In this document: in pieces, positions 34,077 to 44,423 of the stretch
How the letters are laid out: the number at the start of each line of letters is the position of its first letter
Numbering within the stretch: position 1 is the stretch's first letter
Translations under genes and position numbers: made by a program
Notes under the pieces: model-generated
Seen by the model: the letters and a program-made list of their open reading frames with translations, nothing else
The model's database searches: none
Told to the model about the DNA's origin: nothing
Assembly (NCBI GenBank): GCA_035995165.1
Contig: DASYKU010000152.1
Coordinates: 44,019 to 108,018, forward strand
Source: Mycobacteriales bacterium
GTDB lineage: Bacteria > Actinomycetota > Actinomycetes > Mycobacteriales > CADCTP01
Reading direction: 5' to 3'
DNA length: 64,000 nt

Positions 34077-34886
34077 TCACGGAGAAGACACCGACGCCCA
34101 CCGCAGCGTCACTTCGCCCAAACGCCACCGGGACCGCCCGCCGACGACCGGCCAGCCCTCCTCGGCCAGCCGCTCGACCGCCGCGACCCAGCGTTGCCGC
34201 GGTCCGAAGGCCGCGTACGGGGCGCCGACGGCCCAGGTCCGGTCGAGCGCCTGGAGCAGGTCGTACACGGGCTGACCGGGGACGTTGTGGTGGATCAACG
34301 CCTTGGGCAGCCGCTCGGCCAGGTCGCTGGGCCGCTCCAGGTCGGCGACCCGGGCCGCCAGCGTGATCGTCAGCGGGCCGCTCGCGTCCAGCGCGACCCA
34401 GCAGGCGCGCCGGCCGACCTCGTCGCAGGTGCCCTCGACGAGCAGCCCGCCCGGGGCCAGCCGGCCGCACATCTCGGTCCAGGCCTGCGCGGCGGCCGCC
34501 TCCTCGTACTGGCGGAGCACGTTGAGGGCGCGGACCAGCACCGGCCGGCGGCCGGCCAGCTCGAACCCGCCGCGGGCGAACTCCAGCCGCGGCGGGTCGG
34601 CGCTCCCGGCCGCGGCGGCGACCCGGTCCGGGTCGATCTCCAGCCCGAGCACCCGGACGTCCTTGCGGACGTCGGCCAGCCGGCCGGCCAGCTCGACCGT
34701 GGTGACCGGGCTGGCGCCGTAACCGAGGTCGACGACCAGCGGGTCGACGGCGTCCCGCAGCCGGGCCGACTGGGTGCCGACGATCCAGCGGTCGATCCGG
34801 CGCAGCCGGTTGGGGGCGGTGGTGCCACGGGTGGGCAGGCCGAGCGCCCGGGCTCGCCCGGCCGCGAGCCGCGGCCCCTTCCTCAC
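34077..34886 (-). CDS. Class I SAM-dependent methyltransferase-like protein
   Basis: The 269-residue protein begins at a GTG eight bases after TAGGAT on the minus strand. A methyltransferase-type motif I is VVDLGYGASPVTTVELAGRL, motif II acidic residue in VLGLEIDPDRVAAA, and LAPGGLLVEGTCDEVGRRA follows. It lies divergent from murB with 43 bases between starts. The substrate is unknown. Confidence 0.75.
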   Translation of the reverse strand: MRKGPRLAAGRARALGLPTRGTTAPNRLRRIDRWIVGTQSARLRDAVDPLVVDLGYGASPVTTVELAGRLADVRKDVRVLGLEIDPDRVAAAAGSADPPRLEFARGGFELAGRRPVLVRALNVLRQYEEAAAAQAWTEMCGRLAPGGLLVEGTCDEVGRRACWVALDASGPLTITLAARVADLERPSDLAERLPKALIHHNVPGQPVYDLLQALDRTWAVGAPYAAFGPRQRWVAAVERLAEEGWPVVGGRSRWRLGEVTLRWASVSSP

Positions 34887-34929
34887 GGCGCCCGATCCTA
34901 GGCGACGGGCGCGTCCGTACTGTTGTGCC

Positions 34930-35961
34930 GTGCAGGTGCGGAGCGCGGTGGCGCTGGCCGGGTTGACGACGCTGCGGCTGGGTGGCCCGGCCGCCACGCT
35001 GGTCGAGGCCTCGTCGGCCGACGAGCTGGTCGAGGCGGTCCGCGCCGCCGACACCGCAGGCGAGCCGATGCTGCTGGTCGGCGGCGGGTCGAACCTCGTG
35101 GTCGCCGACGCCGGCTGGCCCGGCCGGGTCGTGCTGATCCGGTCCCGCGGCGTCGCGGTCGAGTCCGACGGCGACACCCGCACGCTCACCGTCGAGGCCG
35201 GCGAGCCCTGGGACACGCTGGTCGCCCGGACCGTGGCCGAGGGCTGGGCCGGGATCGAGGCGTTGTCCGGTGTCCCCGGCCTGGTCGGCGCGTCCCCGGT
35301 CCAGAACGTCGGCGCGTACGGCCAGGAGGTCGCGGACACGATCACCCGCGTCGACGCGTACGACCGCGAGACCGGCGAGACGCTGCGGCTGGCTCCGGCC
35401 GACTGCCGCTTCGGCTACCGCGACTCGCTGTTCAAGCACACCGACCGGTACGTCGTGCTCCGCGTCGCCTTCGCCCTGCGCGCCGGCGGCAAGTCCGCCC
35501 CGCGGTACGCCGAGCTGGCCCGGGCCGTCGGCGACATCGCCCCGCCGGCCGACGTCCGCGCGGCCGTGCTCCGGCTGCGCGGCGGCAAGGGCATGGTCCT
35601 CGACGACGCCGACCCGGACACCTGGAGCGCGGGCTCGTTCTTCACCAACCCGATCCTGTCCGCCGCCGAGGTGGCCGGCTTCGAGGCCCGGCTGGACCCG
35701 GGTACGGCGTACCCGTCCTGGCCGGCGGGGGACGGGCGGAAGCTGTCCGCGGCCTGGCTGATCGAGCACGCCGGGTTCGCCAAGGGCTACGGCACCGGTC
35801 CGGTCGGCATCTCGACCAAGCACACGCTGGCCCTGACCAACCGGGGCGGCGGCAGCGCGGCCGACCTGGTCGCGCTGGCCCGCGAGGTCCGGGCCGGGGT
35901 GCAGGCCCGCTTCGGTGTCACCCTGCGCCCGGAACCCCGCCTGGTCGGCCTCAGCCTGTAA
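34930..35961 (+). CDS. murB: UDP-N-acetylenolpyruvoylglucosamine reductase MurB
   Basis: The 343-residue flavoprotein begins at a GTG six bases after TACTGT, so probably leaderless. FAD-binding motifs are LLVGGGSNLVVADAGW and GVPGLVGASPVQNVGAYGQEV; the catalytic region has SFFTNPIL and AAWLIEHAGFAKGYG. It uses NADPH to make UDP-MurNAc, the first committed muramyl step, in the cytoplasm. Confidence 0.95.
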   Translation: MQVRSAVALAGLTTLRLGGPAATLVEASSADELVEAVRAADTAGEPMLLVGGGSNLVVADAGWPGRVVLIRSRGVAVESDGDTRTLTVEAGEPWDTLVARTVAEGWAGIEALSGVPGLVGASPVQNVGAYGQEVADTITRVDAYDRETGETLRLAPADCRFGYRDSLFKHTDRYVVLRVAFALRAGGKSAPRYAELARAVGDIAPPADVRAAVLRLRGGKGMVLDDADPDTWSAGSFFTNPILSAAEVAGFEARLDPGTAYPSWPAGDGRKLSAAWLIEHAGFAKGYGTGPVGISTKHTLALTNRGGGSAADLVALAREVRAGVQARFGVTLRPEPRLVGLSL

Positions 35962-35994
35962 TCGCGCCTCAGCCTGTGGTCGCGCCCGCCGGGA

Positions 35995-36879
35995 TCAGCC
36001 GGCGGTGCCCTCCAGCGCGGCCAGGTCGTCGAGGTCCAGCCGGAGCGCGGCCGCGGCCACGTTGTCCTCGACGTGGGCCGGGTCGCCCGAGCCCGGGATG
36101 ACCAGGATCGCGGGCGAGCGGTGCAGCAGCCAGGCCAGCGCGACCTGGTGCACCGACACCCCGTGCTTGGCCGCCACCCCGTCCAGCCGCTCGGTCGAGC
36201 CCATCGGCTGGAACGCGCTGCCCAGCGGGAAGTACGGCACGTACGCGATCATCTGCTCGTTGCACCGGTCCACCAGCGCGTCGTCGTTGCGGGACCAGAC
36301 GTTGAACATGTTCTGCACGCAGGCGACCGGCGCGATCGCGAGCGCCTCGTCCAGCTGGGCCGCGGTCACGTTGCTCACCCCGAGGTGCCGGATCAGGCCC
36401 TCCTCGCGCAGCCCGGCCAGCGCCTCGAACCCGGCCGCGATCGAGCCTTGGGCCGCCCCGTCGGTCTCGCCGACCCGCAGGTTGACCACGTCCATCCGGT
36501 CCAGCCCGAGGTGCTCGAGGTTCTCCTCGACAGCCTGGCGCAGCCCGGCCGGGTCCAGCCAGTGCAGCCAGTTGCCCTGCTCGTCCCGGCGGGCGCCGAC
36601 CTTGGTCACGAACACCAGCTCGTCCCCGTACGGGCTGAGGGTGTCGCGCAGGATCTCGTTGGTCACGTACGGGCCGTAGAAGTCGCTGGTGTCGATGTGG
36701 GTGACGCCGAGCTCGACCGCCTTGCGCAGCGCCGCCCGGGCCCGGTCCGGGTCCTCGGGCGGCCCGAACACGCCCTTGCCCGCGAGCTGCATCGCGCCGT
36801 ATCCCATCCGGGTCACGGGCAGGTCCCCGCCGAGCAGCCAGGTACCGGCGGCCGCGGCCGGCGTCGTCGCCATCGTCAT
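35995..36879 (-). CDS. Aldo/keto reductase (second copy)
   Basis: The 294-residue enzyme begins at an ATG with GGAAGGAG upstream. Motifs match the other copy at 31304-32149: GYGAMQLAGKG, THIDTSDFYGP, VFVTKVGAR, HLGVSNVTAAQL and HRSPAILVIPGSGDPAHVEDN. Substrate is unknown. It converges on murB with 33 bases between stops. Confidence 0.85.
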   Translation of the reverse strand: MTMATTPAAAAGTWLLGGDLPVTRMGYGAMQLAGKGVFGPPEDPDRARAALRKAVELGVTHIDTSDFYGPYVTNEILRDTLSPYGDELVFVTKVGARRDEQGNWLHWLDPAGLRQAVEENLEHLGLDRMDVVNLRVGETDGAAQGSIAAGFEALAGLREEGLIRHLGVSNVTAAQLDEALAIAPVACVQNMFNVWSRNDDALVDRCNEQMIAYVPYFPLGSAFQPMGSTERLDGVAAKHGVSVHQVALAWLLHRSPAILVIPGSGDPAHVEDNVAAAALRLDLDDLAALEGTAG

Positions 36880-37123
36880 GCCTGCGCTCCTTCCCCGTTC
36901 GTGACCCGCGCTACCGCCCGGCGACCGCGCGCCGGCCGAGAACCTCCGGGCCACCGACGGCACCCGGCCGGGCCCGCCAACCCGCTGCTGATCTGGCCGT
37001 AGGGCACCCCGGCCGGGTGACTCGACTCTCGTTCGGAGCGGGTCGGGCAGATTTCGGGCGGCCGCGCTGTTGGCCTCTTCCGGGCGTACTGCGCCCGTTG
37101 AGAGTGGACAGGCGGAGGTGGCT

Positions 37124-38440
37124 GTGCCGGTGGGCCGTGCGGTGGTTCCGTTCTCGCGTTCTCGTCCCCGGCGGGTCGCCACGCTGTCGGTGCACACCTC
37201 GCCGCTGGACCAGCCCGGCACCGGCGACGCCGGCGGCATGAACGTCTACGTGCTCGAGGTCTCCCGGCGCCTGGCCGAGATGGGCGTGGCCGTGGACGTG
37301 TTCACCCGGGCCACCTCCAGCACGCTGCCGCCGGTGGTCGAGGTCGCGCCGGGCGTCCTGGTCCGGCACGTCGTCGCCGGCCCGTACGAGGGGCTGGACA
37401 AGGTCGACCTGCCGGCCCAGCTCTGCACGTTCACCTCCGAGGTGCTGCGGGTCGAGGCCCGCCACGACCCCGGCTTCTACGACCTGGTGCACTCCCACTA
37501 CTGGCTGTCCGGCCAGGTCGGACGGGTGGCCGGGTCCCGCTGGGCGGTGCCCCTGGTGCACTCCGCGCACACCCTGGGCAAGGTCAAGAACGCCTCGCTG
37601 GCCGACGGCGACGCGCCCGAGCCGCTGGCCCGGCTGATCGGCGAGGACCGGGTGGTGGCCGAGGCCGACCGGCTGGTCGCCTCCACCGCCGACGAGGCCC
37701 ACCAGCTGCAGTCGCTCTACGGCGCCCGCGACGACCAGGTCGTCACGGTGCCGCCCGGGGTCGACCTGGAGCTGTTCCGGATGGCCGACGCGTCCGCCGC
37801 GCGGACCCGCCTGGGCGTGCCCCCGGACGCGGTGCTGCTGCTGTTCGTCGGGCGCATCCAGCCGCTCAAGGCGCCCGACCTGCTGCTCCGGGCCGTCCCG
37901 GAGCTGCTCGAGCGGCAGCCGGAGCTGCGGCACCGGCTGCAGGTGGCGGTGGTCGGCGGGCCGAGCGGGTCCGGGCTCGACCGCCCCGAGGCCCTGCACA
38001 AGCTGGCCGCGCGGCTCGGCATCACCGACCTGGTCCGGTTCGAGCCGCCGGCCGGCGCGGAGCAGCTGGCGGACTGGTACCGGGCCGCCGACGTGACCGT
38101 CGTTCCCAGCCACAGCGAGTCCTTCGGCCTGGTCGCGCTGGAGTCCCAGGCCTGCGGCACCCCGGTCGTCGCGAGCGCGGTCGGCGGCCTGCCGACCGCG
38201 GTCCGGGACGGGGTCTCGGGCCTGCTGGTCGACTCCCGCCGGCCGGCCGACTTCGCCGCCGCGATCGACCGGCTGGTCGCCGCCCCGGGCCTGCGGGTCG
38301 CGATGGCCGGCGCCGCCCGTATGCACGCGGAGCGGTTCTCCTGGCAGCGCACGGCCGAGGGCCTGCTGGTCGCCTATCGTGGCGCCCTCGCGGACCGTGG
38401 CGCCGCCTACCGGCTCGCCACCGCGGTGGGGGGACCATGA
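37124..38440 (+). CDS. mshA: D-inositol-3-phosphate glycosyltransferase MshA
   Basis: I place the start at the GTG at 37124, five bases after GGAGG (438 residues). The protein has GTDAGG-type loop [18 protein letters not shown], two Rossmann-like domains, [17 protein letters not shown], and the E-x7-E region [21 protein letters not shown]. It joins GlcNAc from UDP-GlcNAc to inositol 3-phosphate, the first mycothiol step. YbjN overlaps its stop, as in M. tuberculosis Rv0486-Rv0487 from memory. The 244 bases upstream, shared with the aldo/keto gene, show no clear motif. Confidence 0.93.
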   Translation: MPVGRAVVPFSRSRPRRVATLSVHTSPLDQPGTGDAGGMNVYVLEVSRRLAEMGVAVDVFTRATSSTLPPVVEVAPGVLVRHVVAGPYEGLDKVDLPAQLCTFTSEVLRVEARHDPGFYDLVHSHYWLSGQVGRVAGSRWAVPLVHSAHTLGKVKNASLADGDAPEPLARLIGEDRVVAEADRLVASTADEAHQLQSLYGARDDQVVTVPPGVDLELFRMADASAARTRLGVPPDAVLLLFVGRIQPLKAPDLLLRAVPELLERQPELRHRLQVAVVGGPSGSGLDRPEALHKLAARLGITDLVRFEPPAGAEQLADWYRAADVTVVPSHSESFGLVALESQACGTPVVASAVGGLPTAVRDGVSGLLVDSRRPADFAAAIDRLVAAPGLRVAMAGAARMHAERFSWQRTAEGLLVAYRGALADRGAAYRLATAVGGP

Positions 38441-38937
38441 CGCGCGCCGAGCTCGACCAGGTCATCGCCGACACGCTCACCGACCGGGAGCTGGAGTTCC
38501 AGCGGACCGGCGAGGGGTCGTACCTGGTCACGCTGCCCGGCACGCACCGGCTGGCCACGCCCTGCTGGCTCATCGCCGGCGACCACGCGCTGCTGGTCGA
38601 GGCGTTCGTGATGCGCCACGCCGACGAGAACCAGGCCGAGCTGTACGACTTTCTGCTCCAACGCAACAGCCGGATGTACGGCGTGGCCTTCTCCCTGGAC
38701 CGCGACGGCGACGTCTACCTGGTCGGCCGGCTGCCGCTGGCCGCGGTGACGCCGGACGAGCTCGACCGGCTGCTCGGCGCCGTGCTCACGTACGCGGACG
38801 AGAACTTCGACACGATGCTCAAGCTCGGCTTCGGCGACTCGATCAAGCGCGAGTGGGCCTGGCGGGTCAAGCGCGGCGAGTCGCTGGCCAACCTGCGGGC
38901 GTTCGCCCGGTTCGCCGACCCCGACAGTGGCGTCTGA
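38437..38937 (+). CDS. YbjN-domain protein
   Basis: The 166-residue protein's ATG overlaps the mshA stop (ATGA). The fold is the YbjN/type III chaperone-like domain ([64 protein letters not shown]). Its role is unknown; the position next to mshA is conserved in actinomycetes. Confidence 0.85.
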   Translation: MTRAELDQVIADTLTDRELEFQRTGEGSYLVTLPGTHRLATPCWLIAGDHALLVEAFVMRHADENQAELYDFLLQRNSRMYGVAFSLDRDGDVYLVGRLPLAAVTPDELDRLLGAVLTYADENFDTMLKLGFGDSIKREWAWRVKRGESLANLRAFARFADPDSGV

Positions 38938-38940
38938 CAC

Positions 38941-38985
38941 TTTCGATACGATCCGGTTGCGTATCGAAAAAACGGCTCGTACCGT
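38941..38985 (+). promoter_or_regulatory. Promoter and TetR-type operator for the DHA2 exporter
   Basis: TTTCGATACG (38941-38950) and CGTATCGAAA (38960-38969) form a perfect 10-bp inverted repeat with a nine-base spacer. Minus-35 TTGCGT (38957-38962) lies inside it and minus-10 TACCGT (38980-38985) is 17 bases further on. The likely repressor is the TetR protein encoded with the exporter. Confidence 0.65.
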
Positions 38986-38993
38986 CTGCCCAC

Positions 38994-40610
38994 GTGGATA
39001 GAGAGACGGTGCAGGCAAGGCGCTGGTGGATCCTCGGCGTGCTGGTGATCAGCCTGCTGGTGGTGATCCTCGACAACACGATCCTCAACGTGGCGCTGAA
39101 GACCATCCAGGAGGACCTGCACGCGTCCCAGGCCGATGTCGAGTGGGCGGTGAACTCCTACGTCCTGGTGTTCGCCGGCCTGTTGTTCACCTGGGGGATC
39201 CTCGGTGACCGGCACGGGCGCAAGAAGGCCCTGCTGCTCGGACTCGGGATCTTCGGGCTGATGTCCGTGCTGGCCGCGTTCTCGCAGAACACCGGCCAGC
39301 TCATCGCGTTCCGGGCGCTGATGGGGATAGGCGGCGCCGCGGTGCTGCCGCAGACGCTCTCGATCATCACGAACGTCTTCGAGCCGCACGAGCGCGGCAA
39401 GGCCATCGGCATCTGGGCCGGCTTCAGCGGCGTCGCGATCGCGCTCGGCCCGATCACCGGCGGTTTCCTGCTGGAGCACTTCTGGTGGGGCTCGGTCTTC
39501 CTCATCAACGTGCCGGTGGTGATCGTCGGCATCGTGCTGGTGGCGCTGATCGTGCCGGACTCCAAGGACCCCAGCCCGAGCAGGATCGACCCGCCCGGCG
39601 TGCTGCTGTCGATCGCCGGGCTGGTCGCGCTGGTCTACGGCATCATCCGCGGCGGCCAGCAGAACGACTGGGGCAGCGCGCTGGTGCTCGGTCCGATCGT
39701 CGCCGGCCTGGCCCTGCTGACCGCCTTCGTCCTGCTGGAGCGGCGCAGCAGCCACCCGTCGCTGGACATCACGCTGTTCCGCAACCCGCAGCTGTCCGCG
39801 GCCACCACCGCCATCGGCCTGGTGTTCTTCGCGCTGATGGGCGTGACGTTCTACTTCTCCTTCTACCTGCAGGCGGTCCGCGGCTACTCGCCGTTCGACG
39901 CCGGGCTCTGCCTGGTCGCGGTGGCGGCGGCGATCGTGTTCACCGCGCCGCAGAGCTCGAAGCTGGCCCGCCGGTTCGGCACCCGGGTGCTGGTCGGGAC
40001 CGCGATGATCGTGGTCGCCATCGGCTTCGCGCTGCAGACGCAGATCACCGCCGACTCGCCGCTCTGGTTCGTCGAGCTGATCCTGGTGGTCCAGGGCCTG
40101 GGCATGGGCAACGTGATGGCGCCGGCGACCAACGCGGTGATGGGCGCGATCCCGCGCTCGAAGTCCGGCGCCGGCTCGGCCGTGAACAACACGATCCGGC
40201 AGGTCGGCGGCGCGCTCGGGGTCGCGATCCTGGGCTCGGTGCTGTCCACGGTCTACCGGGACGGGCTCGGCTCCGCGGTGAACGTGCTGCCGTCGGCGCT
40301 GCGCACGGACGCGGCCGAGTCGATCGGCGGCACGCTGGCCGCGCTCGGATCGGCCGGGCCGCGGGCCGGCGCGCTGCAGCAGGCCGCGAACGAGGCGTTC
40401 GTGCACGCCATGCACGTGACCGCGCTGTGCGCGGTGGCCGCGGTGCTGCTCGGCTCGGCGGTGGTCTGGCTGTTCCTGCCCGGCCGCCGGGCCAGCGGTG
40501 GGTCGGTCGAGACCGGTCAGAGCGAGCTGGCTGTCCCGGTCGGCTCCGGCGCCGGGTCGCGTGGCGAGGCCGGGTCGCCCGAGCCGGTCGAGGTGGCGGG
40601 CGCGCGATGA
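38994..40610 (+). CDS. DHA2-type MFS multidrug exporter (EmrB/QacA-like)
   Basis: The 538-residue transporter begins at a GTG eight bases after TACCGT. Fourteen helices are expected. Motif A is GDRHGRKKALLLG, motif D LDNTILNVALKTIQEDL, and motif C GPITGGFLLEHF. The tail of about 45 residues is hydrophilic. Proton-driven efflux of hydrophobic cations or drugs is inferred. Its stop overlaps the tetR start. Confidence 0.9.
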   Translation: MDRETVQARRWWILGVLVISLLVVILDNTILNVALKTIQEDLHASQADVEWAVNSYVLVFAGLLFTWGILGDRHGRKKALLLGLGIFGLMSVLAAFSQNTGQLIAFRALMGIGGAAVLPQTLSIITNVFEPHERGKAIGIWAGFSGVAIALGPITGGFLLEHFWWGSVFLINVPVVIVGIVLVALIVPDSKDPSPSRIDPPGVLLSIAGLVALVYGIIRGGQQNDWGSALVLGPIVAGLALLTAFVLLERRSSHPSLDITLFRNPQLSAATTAIGLVFFALMGVTFYFSFYLQAVRGYSPFDAGLCLVAVAAAIVFTAPQSSKLARRFGTRVLVGTAMIVVAIGFALQTQITADSPLWFVELILVVQGLGMGNVMAPATNAVMGAIPRSKSGAGSAVNNTIRQVGGALGVAILGSVLSTVYRDGLGSAVNVLPSALRTDAAESIGGTLAALGSAGPRAGALQQAANEAFVHAMHVTALCAVAAVLLGSAVVWLFLPGRRASGGSVETGQSELAVPVGSGAGSRGEAGSPEPVEVAGAR

Positions 40611-41185
40611 CCGCGCCGGTCCGCGGCCGCCCGCGCAGCGCCGAGGCCGAGCAGGCGATCCGGGAGGCGGCCGCCGAGCTGCTGTCCGAGCGCGGCATCG
40701 GCGGGTTCAGCGTGGAGGCGGTCGCGGCCCGGGCCGGGGTGGCCAAGACGACCGTCTACCGGCGCTGGCCGACCCGGGAGGAGCTGCTCGTCGCGGTGGT
40801 GAGCGGGCTCAAGGCCCCGGCCGAGGCCGCGCCGGGGGACTCGGTGCGGGGCGACCTGCTGCACTTCCTGCGCTCCACCGCGTACGAGGACCGGTCCGGG
40901 CGGTGGACCCGGCTGATGAACCGGCTGCTCGTCGACGCCGACGAGTACCCGGAGCTGGTCGCGGACGTCTGGCGGCAGAGCGTGCGACCGCGCCGCGAGT
41001 ACCTGGCCGGGATCCTGCGGCGCGCGGTCGCGGAGGGGCTGGTCCGGCCCGGCGCCGATCTGGACCTGCTGGTGGATCTGCTCATCTCGCCGGTGACCTC
41101 GCGGATCCGGCTGCGACGCGGCCGGCTGTCCGACGACCAGCTGGCCGAGCTGGTCGACACCGTGCTGCGCGGGGCCGCGCCGTAG
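40607..41185 (+). CDS. TetR-family repressor
   Basis: The 192-residue protein overlaps the exporter gene (ATGA). The HTH reads IREAAAELLSERGIGGFSVE, VAARAGVAKTTVYRRWPTRE. The C-terminal TetR_C-type domain includes LVADVWRQSVRPRREYLAGI. It probably represses the exporter operon through the palindrome at 38941-38969; the inducer is unknown. Confidence 0.9.
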   Translation: MTAPVRGRPRSAEAEQAIREAAAELLSERGIGGFSVEAVAARAGVAKTTVYRRWPTREELLVAVVSGLKAPAEAAPGDSVRGDLLHFLRSTAYEDRSGRWTRLMNRLLVDADEYPELVADVWRQSVRPRREYLAGILRRAVAEGLVRPGADLDLLVDLLISPVTSRIRLRRGRLSDDQLAELVDTVLRGAAP

Positions 41186-41195
41186 TCTGCCGCCC

Positions 41196-41732
41196 ATGCC
41201 GACCTGGGTGGCGTTGCTGCGCGCGGTGAACCTCGGGGCCCACAACAAGGTCTCGATGCCGAAGCTCCGGACGGTGCTGACCGACGCCGGCTTCACCGGC
41301 GTGAAGACGTACGTGAACAGCGGCAACGTGGTGCTCGACTCGACGATGCGCTCCCCGGCCAAGGTCGGACAGGCCGTGCACGACCTGATCGGCGAGCACT
41401 TCGAGGTCGACACCCCGGTGATGATGCGGACCGGGCGGCAGCTGGCCGCGGTGCTGGACTGGAACCCGTTCCCGGACGCGGCGGCCGACCACCCGAAGCT
41501 GGTCGCGGTCCTGCACCTGTCCGGGGCGCCCGAGGCCGAGCTGGTCGAGACGTTCCTGGCCGGCGACTACGCCCCGATCCGGGTCGCGCACCGGGGCGAG
41601 GAGGTGGTCATCGACTGGCACGACGCGACCGGCCGGCCGAACGTCGACCGGGCGCTGAAGAAGCTGGGCGTGCACGCGACCGCCCGCAACTGGCGCACCC
41701 TCACTGCTCTCACCGAGCTGACCCGCGAATAG
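41196..41732 (+). CDS. DUF1697 protein
   Basis: The 178-residue protein has the family's motifs: ALLRAVNLGAHNKVSMPKL, GVKTYVNSGNVVLDS and the closing ATARNWRTLTAL. The ATG is seven bases after TAGTCT. Function is unknown; it is widespread in actinomycetes. Confidence 0.88.
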   Translation: MPTWVALLRAVNLGAHNKVSMPKLRTVLTDAGFTGVKTYVNSGNVVLDSTMRSPAKVGQAVHDLIGEHFEVDTPVMMRTGRQLAAVLDWNPFPDAAADHPKLVAVLHLSGAPEAELVETFLAGDYAPIRVAHRGEEVVIDWHDATGRPNVDRALKKLGVHATARNWRTLTALTELTRE

Positions 41733-41741
41733 GCTGGCACC

Positions 41742-42485
41742 GTGACGGCGACCCTGGTGCTGCTGCGGCACGGCGAGAGCGAGTGGAACGCGAAGAACCT
41801 GTTCACCGGCTGGGTCGACGTGGGCCTGTCGGACAAGGGGATGGCCGAGGCCCGGCACGCCGGCGAGCTCGTCCGCGACGCCGGCCTGGCGCCCGCGGTG
41901 GTGCACACCTCCTTGCTGCGCCGGGCGATCCGGACCGCGGAGCTGGCCCTGGACGCGGCCGACCGGTCCTGGATCCCGGTCAGGCGGCACTGGCGGCTCA
42001 ACGAGCGGCACTACGGCGCGCTGCAGGGCCTGGACAAGGCCGCGACCCGGGAGAAGTACGGCGACGAGCAGTTCATGCGCTGGCGCCGCTCGTACGACGA
42101 GCCCCCGCCGCCGTTGGACGACGACAACGAGTGGTCCCAGGCCGGCGACCCGCGCTACGCCGACCTGCTGGAGACCATGCCGCGCACCGAGTGCCTGGCC
42201 GACGTCGTCACCCGGATGCTGCCGTACTGGTACGACGCGCTGGTGCCGGACCTGCGGCTGGGCCGGCCGGTCGTGGTGGCCGCGCACGGCAACTCGCTGC
42301 GGGCGCTGGTCAAGCACCTCGACGGCCTGTCGGACGAGGCCGTGGTCGGGCTCAACATCCCCACCGGCATCCCGCTGCTGTACGAGCTGGACGACGCGAT
42401 GAAGCCGGTCACCACCGGCGGCACCTACCTCGACCCGGACGCGGCGGCCGAGTCGATCGAGGCCGTGAAGAACCAGGGCCGGTAG
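41742..42485 (+). CDS. gpmA: 2,3-bisphosphoglycerate-dependent phosphoglycerate mutase
   Basis: The 247-residue enzyme begins at a GTG six bases after TAGGCT. The phosphohistidine motif is [20 protein letters not shown], with [13 protein letters not shown], and the second His in [16 protein letters not shown]. It interconverts 3- and 2-phosphoglycerate in glycolysis. The adjacency to senX3-regX3 is that of Rv0489-Rv0491. Confidence 0.96.
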   Translation: MTATLVLLRHGESEWNAKNLFTGWVDVGLSDKGMAEARHAGELVRDAGLAPAVVHTSLLRRAIRTAELALDAADRSWIPVRRHWRLNERHYGALQGLDKAATREKYGDEQFMRWRRSYDEPPPPLDDDNEWSQAGDPRYADLLETMPRTECLADVVTRMLPYWYDALVPDLRLGRPVVVAAHGNSLRALVKHLDGLSDEAVVGLNIPTGIPLLYELDDAMKPVTTGGTYLDPDAAAESIEAVKNQGR

Positions 42486-42492
42486 CCCGCCG

Positions 42493-43662
42493 GTGCCCAA
42501 CTACGGCGACTGGCAGCTGGAGACGTACTTCGCCGGGCTGGCCGGGATCCGGCCGGAGCTGCCGATGTCCTGGCCCGAGCTGGCCCGGCGGGCGGAGGCG
42601 GCGCTGTCGCCGGAGCTCTGGTCGTACGTGGCCGGCGGGGCCGGGGACGAGCGGACCCAGGACGTCAACGTCGAGGCGTTCGACTGGTGGGGGCTGATGC
42701 CCCGGATGCTGGTCGGCGCGGCCGAGCGGGACCTGTCGGTGGAGCTGTTCGGGCACCGGCTGCCGACGCCGTTGCTGCTGGCCCCGGTCGGGGTGATCGG
42801 GCTCTGCGACCCGGACGGGCACGGCGACCTGGCCACCGCCCGGGCCGCCGCGGCCACCGGGGTGCCGATGGTGGCCTCGACCCTCATGCAGGACCCGCTG
42901 GAGGACGTGGCCGCCGCGCTCGGCGACACCCCCGGCTTCTTCCAGCTCTACCCGCCCGACGACCGGGAGCTGACCGAGAGCTTCGTACACCGGTCCGAGG
43001 CCGCCGGGTACGCCGGGATCGTCGTCACGCTGGACACGCTCACCCTGGGCTGGCGGCCGCGGGACCTGACCCTGGCCAGCTTCCCGCAGCTGCGCGGGCT
43101 CTGCCTGGCCAACTACTTCACCGACCCGGTCTTCCGGTCCCGGCTGGCGGCCGCGCCCGAGGACGACCCGCAGGCGGCGACCCAGCTCTGGGCCGCGATC
43201 TTCGGCACCCCGCAGCTGTCCTGGGCCGACCTGCCCTGGCTGCGCTCCCTGACCGCGCTGCCGCTGCTGCTCAAGGGCATCTGCCACCCGGACGACGCCC
43301 GGCGGGCCGTCGACGCCGGGGTGGACGGCATCTACTGCTCCAACCACGGCGGCCGGCAGGCCAACGGCGGGCTGCCGGCGCTGGAGTGCCTGCCCGGCGT
43401 GGTCGAGGCGGCGGGCGGCGTCCCGGTCTGGTTCGACTCCGGCGTGCGCGGCGGCGCGCACGTGGTCAAGGCGCTGGCGCTGGGCGCGAGCGCGGTCGGC
43501 GTCGGCCGGCCCTACGCGTACGGGCTGGCGGCGGGCGGGCAGGCCGGGATCGAGCATGTGCTGCGCAGCCTGCTGGCCGAGACCGACCTGACCATGGCCG
43601 TGGACGGCTACCCGCGGATCGCCGACCTGACCCCGGACGCGCTGCGCCGGGTGGGTCGCTAG
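42493..43662 (+). CDS. FMN-dependent alpha-hydroxy-acid oxidase (lactate monooxygenase-like)
   Basis: The 389-residue flavoprotein begins at a GTG seven bases after gpmA. FMN-binding and catalytic motifs are [38 protein letters not shown] (catalytic His and Arg) and [21 protein letters not shown]. It oxidises a 2-hydroxy acid, perhaps lactate. Its stop overlaps the converging phoU stop by a few bases. Confidence 0.87.
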   Translation: MPNYGDWQLETYFAGLAGIRPELPMSWPELARRAEAALSPELWSYVAGGAGDERTQDVNVEAFDWWGLMPRMLVGAAERDLSVELFGHRLPTPLLLAPVGVIGLCDPDGHGDLATARAAAATGVPMVASTLMQDPLEDVAAALGDTPGFFQLYPPDDRELTESFVHRSEAAGYAGIVVTLDTLTLGWRPRDLTLASFPQLRGLCLANYFTDPVFRSRLAAAPEDDPQAATQLWAAIFGTPQLSWADLPWLRSLTALPLLLKGICHPDDARRAVDAGVDGIYCSNHGGRQANGGLPALECLPGVVEAAGGVPVWFDSGVRGGAHVVKALALGASAVGVGRPYAYGLAAGGQAGIEHVLRSLLAETDLTMAVDGYPRIADLTPDALRRVGR

Positions 43663-44351
43663 GCCCCGAGCGCCGTCTCCGTCGCGCCCGAGGTGATCGA
43701 GCTCGGCAGCGGCGCCGGCTCGCCGGTGACCAGGAAGATCACCTGGCGGGCGACGGAGACGGCGTGGTCGGCGTACCGCTCGTAGTAGCGGCCGATCAGC
43801 GTGATGTCGATGGCCGGCTCCATGCCGTGCGCCCAGTCGTCCTCGAGCAGCGCGGTGAACAGCCGTCGGTGCAGCGCGTCCATCGCGTCGTCCTCGCGCT
43901 CCAGCTGCTCGGCCAGCTCGATGTCCTGGCCCTCCAGCACCTGGGTCGTCTTGTCCACGATCGACAGCGCGATGTCGCCCATCTCCCGGATGGTGCCGCG
44001 GACGTCGTCCGGCACGGCCGCGGCCGGGTAGCGCATCCGCGCGACCTTGGCCACGTGCAGGGCCAGGTCGCCCATCCGCTCCAGGTCGGCGACCGCCTTG
44101 AGGCTGGTGATCACGGTGCGCAGGTCGATCGCGACCGGCTGCTGCCGGGCCAGCAGGTCGAACGCCCGGGCCTCCAGGTCGTCCCGCAGCTTGTCGACGT
44201 GCGCGTCCTCGGAGATGACCTTCTCGGCCGTCGTGAGGTCGGCGTCGAGCAACGCGGTGGTGGCGTCGCGCATCGCGACCGCCACCGCCTGGCTCATCTC
44301 GACCAGGGTCCGGCCGATCTGGTCGAGCTCTCCGTGGAACGTCTCCCGCAT
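43659..44351 (-). CDS. phoU: Phosphate signalling protein PhoU
   Basis: The 230-residue helical protein begins at an ATG with AGGAGG. Two PhoU repeats are visible ([40 protein letters not shown]; and [33 protein letters not shown]), each with the Asp/Glu-x-Met/Asp metal-binding pattern. It mutes the kinase/regulator when phosphate is plentiful. It is divergent from senX3 with a PHO box between. Confidence 0.95.
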   Translation of the reverse strand: MRETFHGELDQIGRTLVEMSQAVAVAMRDATTALLDADLTTAEKVISEDAHVDKLRDDLEARAFDLLARQQPVAIDLRTVITSLKAVADLERMGDLALHVAKVARMRYPAAAVPDDVRGTIREMGDIALSIVDKTTQVLEGQDIELAEQLEREDDAMDALHRRLFTALLEDDWAHGMEPAIDITLIGRYYERYADHAVSVARQVIFLVTGEPAPLPSSITSGATETALGA

Positions 44352-44423
44352 GCGTGACACCTCCTGCTCTGGTGGGCGTGCTGTGCGGCCGAGGGTAGTC
44401 GGGACCGGGCTACCCGGCCGGGT

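Noticed and set aside
36880..37123. Possible small gene in the 244-base gap before mshA
   Set aside because: Frames there lack ribosome sites and continue into mshA in other frames.
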